A DNA stretch of 19,907 nt from DATAEU01 sp046724395 (GTDB lineage Bacteria; Actinomycetota; UBA4738; HRBIN12), in contig JBKOWM010000097.1 of the NCBI GenBank assembly GCA_046724395.1, positions 1 to 19,907 on the forward strand, read 5' to 3'. The position numbers and the translations under genes are program-made. Shown here one piece after another: positions 14,798 through 19,907 of the stretch; position 1 is the first letter of the stretch; every line of letters starts with the position of its first letter. The notes under the pieces are model-generated. The model was given only the letters and a program-made list of their open reading frames with translations, was not told the origin of the DNA and searched no databases.

Positions 14798-15111
14798 CTG
14801 GCCCGTCGTTGTGCGCGTTCGTACAGCTCCTGCGCCTTGTGCTCCTTCCAGTCCTCGGAGAACAGCACGCCGAACGTCGCGAGCGCGTGGATGAACAGGC
14901 CGATCCCCCACCCGAGCAGCGGCCAGTAGAACCACCACCCACCGTTGTCGCCCCTCGTCAGGGCGTTGATCGCGAACAGCCCCGCGTTCACGGTGAGGTA
15001 CACGATCAGGTGGACGTAGAAGCCCTGAAGCTCCTCGGCCCGCTTGCGAGCGGCTCGCAGCAGGGGATCCTCCGCCCTGGTCTCGACGTCGGTTTCGGTC
15101 TCGGTTCGCAT
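14794..15111 (-). CDS. 2TM-domain membrane protein
   Basis: 105 aa. A charged N-terminal helix (AARKRAEELQGFYVHLIVY) leads into two membrane segments, about 32-50 and 60-83, joined by a short loop with DNGGWWFYWPLLGW, then a charged tail (EDWKEHKAQELYERAQRR). This pattern is that of the bacterial 2TM domain family, found alone or at the end of histidine kinases and regulators; its role is unknown. The ATG at 15111 sits 8 nt after AAAGGAGG on the minus strand, which clearly decides the start. Upstream lies ~550 bp without a conventional gene, so an extended structured leader is possible. Confidence 0.85.
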   Translation of the reverse strand: MRTETETDVETRAEDPLLRAARKRAEELQGFYVHLIVYLTVNAGLFAINALTRGDNGGWWFYWPLLGWGIGLFIHALATFGVLFSEDWKEHKAQELYERAQRRAS

Positions 15112-15323
15112 GGTTGTCGCCTCCTTTCCTTCGTACGTCCAGCATCCCGCCGCACAAAGCCTCGGAGGTGTACCGGCGGACCCGCTGTGTACGGGACGGG
15201 CGACCCATTCGGGGGTGGCGGCGGTGGGCGGCGGTCGACGCGTTCGTCCGCGGCCACGCGAGCCGCCGTCGGCTGGTCGGCGCCGCCATCGGGCATGGGC
15301 GATGTGGAACCTTGCCGGGACGT

Positions 15324-15356
15324 GAACGGGCCGGACCCACAGGGTCCGGCCCGTTC
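15324..15356. terminator. Long perfect hairpin, possible terminator
   Basis: A 15-bp perfect inverted repeat (arms GAACGGGCCGGACCC and its complement) encloses a 3-nt loop. It is among the strongest hairpins in the window. No T-run follows on either strand, so it is not a classical intrinsic terminator; high-GC actinobacteria often use such U-less hairpins. It lies ~310 bp after the FAD oxidoreductase stop on the minus strand and ~210 bp before the 2TM gene. Confidence 0.5.
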
Positions 15357-15401
15357 GCTCGCCTATCGCCTCACGCGCACTTCGGGCCGTTCGCGGCTTC
15401 G

Positions 15402-15493
15402 TCCGGTAGACCAACCGGAGCGGCGCGAGGTCGGTGAGCTGGTTGGATTCTGCCGGTCTCCCGGCACACGGGCGGGGTGGTCACCCCGGCCCG
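15402..15493 (-). ncRNA. Cluster of three hairpins, possible structured RNA
   Basis: Three stems follow one another: an ~11-bp stem with one bulge (15469-15493), a 6-bp stem TGCCGG/CCGGCA (15451-15466), and a 6-bp stem TCCGGT/ACCGGA with a 6-nt loop (15402-15419). On the minus strand the middle stem is closed by GAGA, a GNRA tetraloop, which favours a minus-strand RNA. It lies directly after the mini-ORF and before the long hairpin at 15324-15356. It could be the leader of the 2TM gene, a small RNA, or the 3' region of the FAD oxidoreductase mRNA. No known family was recognised. Confidence 0.35.
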
Positions 15494-15504
15494 CGAGGGA
15501 CGGC

Positions 15505-15546
15505 TCAGCAGCCAGTCACCTCGGGGGTCTCGTGCTGTTTATGCAA
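15505..15546 (-). CDS. Possible 13-codon mini-ORF with strong ribosome site
   Basis: On the minus strand AAAGGAGG is followed 9 nt later by TTG, opening a 13-residue frame (MHKQHETPEVTGC) that ends in TGA. The full Shine-Dalgarno (AGGAGG at 15556-15561) has no other plausible gene to serve; only a 6-codon GTG frame competes for it. The peptide ends in cysteine. It may be a leader peptide, a small regulatory peptide or a chance event. No peptide-modifying enzyme is encoded nearby, so a modified-peptide precursor is not supported. Confidence 0.3.
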   Translation of the reverse strand: MHKQHETPEVTGC

Positions 15547-15571
15547 GCAGGACCACCTCCTTTCTCCCGTG

Positions 15572-15608
15572 CGCACATCGTGCGACAGATCCGCGGTTGC
15601 GGCAACCG
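15572..15608 (-). other. Two small hairpins upstream of the mini-ORF
   Basis: The stems are CGGTTG/CAACCG with a 3-nt loop (15594-15608) and CGCAC/GTGCG with a 3-nt loop (15572-15584). They lie between the FAD oxidoreductase stop and the mini-ORF ribosome site on the minus strand. They may end the upstream transcript or form part of the leader structure; no T-run follows. Confidence 0.4.
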
Positions 15609-15663
15609 TCCGGGCGGAAACGAACGGGGAACTTCTCGGTGCCAGGCGGCGCGGCCGGAGGGC

Positions 15664-17082
15664 TCACGGCCCGATCTCGTACCCCATCCTTCTCGGCAGC
15701 CCGGCGATGAATCGGGTCAGGGCATCGGGAGTCCTCCCGCGGTCCTCCGCCTCGTCCTTTCGCACGATCGCCCACTGCGCAGCGGCGGCGCCGATCGACA
15801 GGAGGGGCTCGGGGGGGAACGACATCGGCGTCATGCCCACGAGCGGCAGGGCCGTGTGCTCGTCCTCGACGCCCAGGGCGAGCGCGGACAGGATCTTGCC
15901 GCCGAGGTGCGTCGGACCGACGCCTCCGCCGGCGTACCCGACGCCGAAGTGGATCGACCCGCTCGGCAGCGTCCCGAACGACGGCAGATGCGCGCCCGTG
16001 ATGTCGACCGGCCCGCCCCAGGCGGCCTCGAAGCGCACGTCGCGAAGCGTCGGGAAGAACCGGCGCACGTCCCGGACGAGGGCGGCGACTGAGCGGTCGT
16101 CGTACCGGAGCCGGGGGCCGAGGCCGACGCCGAGACCGGTCGCGGCGCCAGCCGCGCCAAAGGCGATCCGGCCGTCGTTCGTCGTGCGGAAGTAGCGCAG
16201 CGCCGTTCGCCAGTCGGCCAGCCCCTCGCCACCCGTCCATCCGATCTCCGCGAGCGCGCCCGGGACCGGCTCTGTGATGACGATGTAGCTACCCCGCGGC
16301 ACGACCCACCGGTGGAACCGACGGATGCCCGACATCCACGCGCCGATCCCGAGGACGGCCTTGGATGCCGTCAGCGACCCGCTCGCCGTCTCGATACGAA
16401 CGGGAGGGCCTGCCGAATACCGTCGGACCGGCGAGCGCTCGAAGATCCGCACGCCAAGCCGAAGGAGCTCGCGGCGAAGGCCGAGCGCGAGCCGGGCGGG
16501 CTGCAGGATCGCGTTACCCGGCTGGAGGAGTCCCCCGCGGAACAGGGGCGACTCGCACCGCCCGCGAACCTGCTCCGGCGTCAGGACCTCGAAGCGATCG
16601 TGGACGCCGAGCCGCTCGGCCTCGTCGACGAGCTCTTGCCAGGCGCCGTCCTGAGCGGGCGATGTCGCGACCGTCAGATGACCGCCCCGCGTGAACCAGG
16701 CGTCGACGGCGTGCGCGTCGCACCAATCCCGGATCTCCTCGACCGATCGATGAGCGACCTCGGCGACACGCACGCCCTCGCCTTCGCCGAACCGGCGCGT
16801 GAGGTTCGGAAGGTCCTCCCAGAACCCATAACAGAACCCGCCGTTGCGGCCGCTGGGGCCGCTTCCACACGTCTCCTGCTCGAGCAGCACGATGTCGACG
16901 GTCGGATCTCGCTCGCGAAGAAACCACGCGGTCCACATCGCGGTGTAGCCGCCGCCGATCACCACGATGTCTGCCGAGATGGAGCCGGAGAGGGCAGGAC
17001 GACCCTCGGGCCGCAGCGATGGATCGGACCGCGCCTCCTCCATCCACCAGGAGACGTCCGCCCGACGCGGAAGCTCAGCCAC
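15664..17082 (-). CDS. FAD-dependent amino-acid/amine oxidoreductase, DadA/PuuB-like (DAO family)
   Basis: 472 aa flavoprotein of the D-amino-acid-oxidase fold. The FAD-binding dinucleotide motif VIGGGYTAMWTA is at 41-52, followed by CGSGPSGRNGGFCYG (72-86), the signature seen in gamma-glutamylputrescine and other amine/amino-acid oxidases. The second FAD contact region is FGVGYAGGGVGPTHLGGKIL near the C-terminus. It likely oxidises a secondary amine or amino acid in the cytoplasm; substrate unknown. The GTG at 17082 is kept because the following SWWMEEA is a family N-terminal element, so the internal ATG would cut into the fold. No ribosome site is evident, but the gene begins 17 bp after the protease stop and may be read with it. 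Confidence 0.88.
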   Translation of the reverse strand: MAELPRRADVSWWMEEARSDPSLRPEGRPALSGSISADIVVIGGGYTAMWTAWFLRERDPTVDIVLLEQETCGSGPSGRNGGFCYGFWEDLPNLTRRFGEGEGVRVAEVAHRSVEEIRDWCDAHAVDAWFTRGGHLTVATSPAQDGAWQELVDEAERLGVHDRFEVLTPEQVRGRCESPLFRGGLLQPGNAILQPARLALGLRRELLRLGVRIFERSPVRRYSAGPPVRIETASGSLTASKAVLGIGAWMSGIRRFHRWVVPRGSYIVITEPVPGALAEIGWTGGEGLADWRTALRYFRTTNDGRIAFGAAGAATGLGVGLGPRLRYDDRSVAALVRDVRRFFPTLRDVRFEAAWGGPVDITGAHLPSFGTLPSGSIHFGVGYAGGGVGPTHLGGKILSALALGVEDEHTALPLVGMTPMSFPPEPLLSIGAAAAQWAIVRKDEAEDRGRTPDALTRFIAGLPRRMGYEIGP

Positions 17083-17099
17083 GCGACCGAGATGGCGGC

Positions 17100-18026
17100 C
17101 TACGGCGTCACGCCGAAGCTCTTCAGGAACGCCAGGTCGTCAGGCTGATCGAGCCGGTACGCACCGCCGAGTCCCGTGCAGTTCGAGTTGAAACCGAAGG
17201 AGGTGACGGCCAGGACGAGGTTGGAGTTGGTGTCGTCGAACGTCGGTCCGCCCGAGTCCCCGAAGCACGTTCCGCCCGATGTCGTGGAGCCTTTGTTGTT
17301 GGAAAGTTTGATGTAGGTATTCGGCGGAGAGCTGTTGAGCGAGACGAGCTTCACGATCCCCTTCAGCCGGCTGTCGCCGCCCTCTTCGACGTTCGGACCG
17401 CTGTTCGTCAGCCCGTATCCGACAACCTCGAAGCGGTGGTGGGCGTCCCCCTTGTATCTGTCGAGGTAGTCGAGCTTGGGGATGGCACCGTAGTTCCGGA
17501 CCGCGAGTCGGTGATTCAGGACGACCACGCCGGCATCGTGGAGATAAAACTGTCCGGGAGCGAAGTCCGGGTGGGGATACGCCCGCCCACGGTGCCAGAA
17601 CGCGCTCGAGTTGAGGAAGGCTGCCCGATCCTTGTACCGCTGTTGGTTCTCGTTGGGACCGTACTCCGAGCTCGCCGGGAACCCGCTGAAGTGGGCGTGC
17701 TCGCTGTTGTCGAACCAGATGTCGTTTCCGCCCGACCCGTCACCCCCGCCGCTCGTCGTCGAGGTGCCCTTCAGGCCGACGCCGTACGTGCAGTGCCCGG
17801 CCGTCACGACGACGGTGGACGTCAGCATCGTTGCCGAGCAGCTGAACCAGCCGCCCGGATCGTTGAAGCGAGCGTCGACGTAGTCGGCGTCGTAGAAGAT
17901 GAGCTCGCCGACGTACGGATGCTCGCGATCGTCCGGGACCCCCGTCGTGATCGCCGATGCCGGCATCCCCCAGACGAGCATCGTGGCGACGGCGGCGGTC
18001 GCAACCGGTACCAGCCTTCTCGCCAT
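17100..18026 (-). CDS. Secreted chymotrypsin-fold (S1) serine protease
   Basis: 308 aa. A Sec signal peptide (MARRLV..., hydrophobic core, PASA before residue 26) leaves a mature N-terminus ITTG, like the IVGG of activated S1 proteases. The catalytic triad is visible: H78 in TAGHC, D164 in LHDAGVVVL, S258 in GDSGGP. Cys63-Cys79 and Cys254-Cys283 probably form disulfides. The residue six before the active Ser is Gly252, not Asp, so trypsin-like Arg/Lys specificity is unlikely; chymotrypsin- or elastase-like cleavage is more probable. A Gly/Ser/Thr-rich loop (87-100) interrupts the first barrel. ATG at 18026 follows GGGAGGG at good spacing and a clear promoter, so the 20-codon upstream extension is rejected. 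Confidence 0.92.
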   Translation of the reverse strand: MARRLVPVATAAVATMLVWGMPASAITTGVPDDREHPYVGELIFYDADYVDARFNDPGGWFSCSATMLTSTVVVTAGHCTYGVGLKGTSTTSGGGDGSGGNDIWFDNSEHAHFSGFPASSEYGPNENQQRYKDRAAFLNSSAFWHRGRAYPHPDFAPGQFYLHDAGVVVLNHRLAVRNYGAIPKLDYLDRYKGDAHHRFEVVGYGLTNSGPNVEEGGDSRLKGIVKLVSLNSSPPNTYIKLSNNKGSTTSGGTCFGDSGGPTFDDTNSNLVLAVTSFGFNSNCTGLGGAYRLDQPDDLAFLKSFGVTP

Positions 18027-18057
18027 GCCGGCCCTCCCGAGCGAACGGAGACGGGGC

Positions 18058-18086
18058 ATCCTACGAGCCGGATCAATGCCCAGCAA
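18058..18086 (-). promoter_or_regulatory. Promoter of the serine protease gene
   Basis: On the minus strand TTGCTG (-35, 18081-18086) and TAGGAT (-10, 18058-18063) are separated by exactly 17 bp. Transcription would begin near 18051, giving a ~25-nt leader that includes the GGGAGGG ribosome site. This is the best sigma-70-type promoter match noticed in the window, and it lies in the 72-bp gap after the DinB gene. Confidence 0.65.
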
Positions 18087-18098
18087 GGAAGCGAGCGG

Positions 18099-18593
18099 TT
18101 ACGGGAGGTTGGGCGCGTCGAGAAGGTCGAGATCACCCGGCGAATGCCCGCGGTCGGTGAGATAGCGAGCGACCTCGCTCCGGTGCTGCGTCCCGTGGTT
18201 CACGACGTGCGCGATGATGAGCCACCTCGGGACGACGTCGTCCGGTCCCCCACCCAGCGACAGCGGCTCGGCGAGCGCCCGCGCATCCAGGCCCTCGACG
18301 TACGCCCGCAACCGGGCGTCCTCCTCGCGGCAGAACGAGTGGATGCTTGCGAGGTCGTCGAGAACATAGCCGTGATCCCACACGTACGTCTGCCCGACGT
18401 CGTTGCCGCAGCAGAACTCGCGCCAGCTCCAGTCGACGTCGACGAGGTGACGAAGTGTGTCGAACACGCTGCCGTGATCGAGCGGCGCGCGACCGCGGAA
18501 CTCATCGTCGGAGAGCTTCTCGGCCGTCGCGATGACGCGTTCGTTGGCCCACGCGTGGAAGCGAACGAACGGCAGCAGCGTCTCCGCGTTCAT
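18099..18593 (-). CDS. DinB-family metal-binding protein
   Basis: 164 aa four-helix-bundle protein of the DinB/YfiT superfamily. The three metal-ligand histidines are in place: H49 in LRHLVDVDW, and H133 and H137 in VNHGTQHRSE. The N-terminal FVRFHAWANERVI is also typical. Members include thiol-dependent (bacillithiol or mycothiol) transferases and many of unknown role, so the reaction cannot be named. ATG at 18593 is the natural start although no good ribosome site precedes it. It ends 72 bp before the protease gene, which has its own promoter, so the two are probably independent units. Confidence 0.9.
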   Translation of the reverse strand: MNAETLLPFVRFHAWANERVIATAEKLSDDEFRGRAPLDHGSVFDTLRHLVDVDWSWREFCCGNDVGQTYVWDHGYVLDDLASIHSFCREEDARLRAYVEGLDARALAEPLSLGGGPDDVVPRWLIIAHVVNHGTQHRSEVARYLTDRGHSPGDLDLLDAPNLP

Positions 18594-18621
18594 CGCATCA
18601 CCGCGTGCGCCGTGAGCCCGC

Positions 18622-19272
18622 CTACTCCCTGCCCATCCATGTGGCCACGTCCGCCTCGTTGCCCTCGGCGTCCGCGAGCGTCCACCACGCGGGCGCGAAC
18701 TCGTCCCTCACGACGCGGCCGCCGGCCGCGAGCGCGGCTTGAACGCGCGCGTCCGCCTGGTCGTGGGGCACCCAGACGTCCACGTGGATCCGGTTGCGCT
18801 GTGGCCGAGGCTCCTCCATCGGCTGGAACCAGATCGACGGGCCGCGCGCCCGCGCATCCACGAGATCCTCGTCGCCGACCTGCCGGTACCCAAGCACCGC
18901 GCGCCAGAACGGCAGAACGTCTGCCGTGACAAGCGCGTCGATCGTGAGTTGGACGTCCTGGACCGCCGTCGAATCGGCGGCGACGCCCAGGTCGCGAGCC
19001 GCCGCCGAGATCTGTCGGGCGAGCGCGACGTCGCGCTCGCTCAGGCCCTGGACGTCGTGTGTGACCAGGCGAACCGTCACCCCGCCATACCGAAGGTCGA
19101 CGTCGGGATGATGGTTCGCCGCGTCCGCGAGCCTGCCGATCCGCTCGATCAGCGCGACCCCCGTCGCGAACGACCGGGTGCGGAAGTAGGCGTACGCCCC
19201 GAACCCGAGGGCGCGCCAGTCCTCGACGCCCTCGGCATCGTGGAACCGCGCCGGTGTGATCGCCTGCGTCAC
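18622..19272 (-). CDS. Pterin-4a-carbinolamine dehydratase-VOC domain fusion
   Basis: 216 aa in two domains. Residues 1-95 are a pterin-4a-carbinolamine dehydratase: FATGVALIERIGRLADAANHHPDVDL and VTVRLVTHDVQGLSERDVALARQI carry the family histidines H54, H55 and H72. Residues ~105-214 are a VOC/glyoxalase-like domain (PFWRAVLGYR, NRIHVDVWVPHDQA, WWTLADAEGNEADVATW). The dehydratase recycles 4a-hydroxy-tetrahydropterin; the role of the VOC half is unknown. GTG at 19272 begins the sequence MTQAITPARFHD, a sensible N-terminus; GTG at 19281 is possible. The Ser/Arg-rich stretch read further upstream overlaps the preceding gene and is not coding. The gene follows the DUF664 gene by 34 bp and is probably in the same transcript. 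Confidence 0.88.
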   Translation of the reverse strand: MTQAITPARFHDAEGVEDWRALGFGAYAYFRTRSFATGVALIERIGRLADAANHHPDVDLRYGGVTVRLVTHDVQGLSERDVALARQISAAARDLGVAADSTAVQDVQLTIDALVTADVLPFWRAVLGYRQVGDEDLVDARARGPSIWFQPMEEPRPQRNRIHVDVWVPHDQADARVQAALAAGGRVVRDEFAPAWWTLADAEGNEADVATWMGRE

Positions 19273-19306
19273 GACCGGCACCGTACCGCGCCGCCGAGCG
19301 TTGCGG

Positions 19307-19885
19307 CTACCGCGTCGTCGCCGCGAAGCCGGTGCCTTGCGGCGGGTCCTCGCCGACGAGCCCGTCGACGTACTCTCGGATGAGGTCGGCATGGCCGACA
19401 TGCCTGGCGTACTCCTCGATGAGGTCGACGAGGATTCGGCGCAGATTCGGGATCTCGTCGTCACCGCCGAAGGACTCGGCCGGCTGCTCGAGTCCGCCGC
19501 GGCTCAGCAGCTCGGCCGTCGCGGCCCGAGAGCGCCCCACCGCCCCGTCCCAGAGCGCGTACAGCTCCTCGGGGGTGTTGTCGACCGCAGAGTGCCAATC
19601 CCAATCCGGATGCGCGTCCCAGTCGACGACGTCCCACGGCGGACCCAGAGCGCGCCCGAGCAGCCGGTGGGAGAAATAGTCGTCCTCCACGAGCGCCAGG
19701 TGCTTGAGGAGGCCTCCGAGGGTCATCGTCGACGCACCCACCGTGACTCGCAGCTCGGCGTCGTCGAGCCCGCCGGTCTTCCAGGCGAACGTCGCGCGCT
19801 GCCGCTCGAGGGAACCCAAGAGCGCGAGCGTCTCATCGCCCGCGATGGGTGGCTCCGGACGGCCGAGGTCGTCCAGGTACGTCAC
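19307..19885 (-). CDS. DUF664/DinB-superfamily protein
   Basis: 192 aa from GTG at 19885; GTG at 19894 would add three residues. Helix-bundle features of the DinB superfamily are visible: LLKHLALVEDDYFSHRLLG with H62, and IEEYARHVGHADLIREYVDG with H162 and H165, giving a plausible metal triad. The segment RQRATFAWKTGGLDDAEL (28-45) and the DWDWHS motif are typical of the DUF664 branch common in actinobacteria, where some relatives are mycothiol-dependent. Its own reaction is unknown. It shares the superfamily with the DinB gene on the other side of the dehydratase-VOC gene but is clearly divergent from it. The gene is complete within the window. Confidence 0.88.
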   Translation of the reverse strand: MTYLDDLGRPEPPIAGDETLALLGSLERQRATFAWKTGGLDDAELRVTVGASTMTLGGLLKHLALVEDDYFSHRLLGRALGPPWDVVDWDAHPDWDWHSAVDNTPEELYALWDGAVGRSRAATAELLSRGGLEQPAESFGGDDEIPNLRRILVDLIEEYARHVGHADLIREYVDGLVGEDPPQGTGFAATTR

Positions 19886-19907
19886 GGGCCGCACGCTACC
19901 ACGGCAT

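Larger units (their letters stand above)
15112..15663. other. 552-bp gap without a conventional gene; hairpin-rich
   Basis: No protein of recognisable family is encoded here on either strand; long open frames crossing it are GC-driven. It holds the 2TM ribosome site (15120-15127), at least six perfect or near-perfect hairpins between 15324 and 15608, and a 13-codon ORF with a strong ribosome site at 15505-15561. I compared it by eye with consensus elements of cobalamin, TPP, glycine and ydaO riboswitches, RNase P, tmRNA and SRP RNA and saw no match. Confidence 0.7.

Noticed and set aside
15324..15356. Hairpin as a classical intrinsic terminator
   Set aside because: The stem is strong, but no T-run follows on either strand; kept only as a possible U-less terminator or RNA stem.
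15505..15546. Mini-ORF as a RiPP precursor
   Set aside because: No radical SAM, YcaO, lanthipeptide or protease-exporter gene lies nearby, and 13 residues is short for leader plus core.
14485..16092. 535-codon plus-strand open frame
   Set aside because: It runs across the CxxC gene, the antisense of the 2TM gene, the hairpin gap and the antisense of the FAD oxidoreductase. Its residues are Arg/Pro-rich with no domain, as expected of a GC-driven shadow frame.
17019..18929. 636-codon plus-strand open frame
   Set aside because: Antisense to the protease (triad visible) and DinB genes; Arg/Val-rich with no domain.

Overview
The window is very GC-rich, densely packed bacterial chromosome. ATG and GTG starts are mixed, genes often overlap by 4 nt (ATGA or GTGA), and there is an F420-type luciferase-like oxidoreductase, a sugar ABC transporter without its own ATPase gene, DinB/DUF664 proteins and a pterin dehydratase-VOC fusion. 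Together these suggest an uncultured Actinomycetota, with high-GC Chloroflexota as the main alternative. This placement is inference from gene content; there is no phylogenetic marker beyond one tRNA.

Region A (1-12764) reads as a carbohydrate-use locus. A partial SDR dehydrogenase (minus) diverges, across a small tandem-repeat region, from a coupled plus-strand pair: a NodB-like deacetylase and a GH5/GH42-like glycosidase. Tail-to-tail with these is a minus-strand run: canonical SDR, degenerate SDR, solute-binding lipoprotein, and two MalF/MalG-type permeases. Its first gene diverges, across only 36 bp, from a plus-strand run: a molybdenum hydroxylase large subunit, a DHDPS/NAL-family lyase and an F420-type LLM oxidoreductase. 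A plausible reading is that a glycan is trimmed, imported by the ABC system, oxidised by dehydrogenases and the molybdoenzyme, and cleaved as a 2-oxo acid by the aldolase-like enzyme. The substrate cannot be read from sequence.

Region B (12777-14797) holds a double-SIS sugar-phosphate protein (minus), tRNA-Thr(GGT) (minus), and a plus-strand pair: a DUF192 lipoprotein and a small CxxC protein. The tRNA's likely -10 box falls on the DUF192 start codon.

Region C (14794-15663) holds a small 2TM-domain membrane protein (minus) and a roughly 550-bp gap rich in perfect hairpins. The gap contains a 13-codon mini-ORF behind a full Shine-Dalgarno. This is the least explained stretch of the window.

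Region D (15664-19907) is all minus strand: a DadA-like FAD oxidoreductase, a secreted chymotrypsin-fold protease with a good promoter, a DinB protein, a pterin-4a-carbinolamine dehydratase-VOC fusion and a DUF664/DinB protein at the edge.

No IS element, phage gene, CRISPR array or rRNA was seen. The points most worth a second look are the hairpin/mini-ORF region, the active/degenerate SDR pair, the stand-alone molybdenum hydroxylase with its 3' overlap, and the MalF-like permease with no canonical start at its expected N-terminus.
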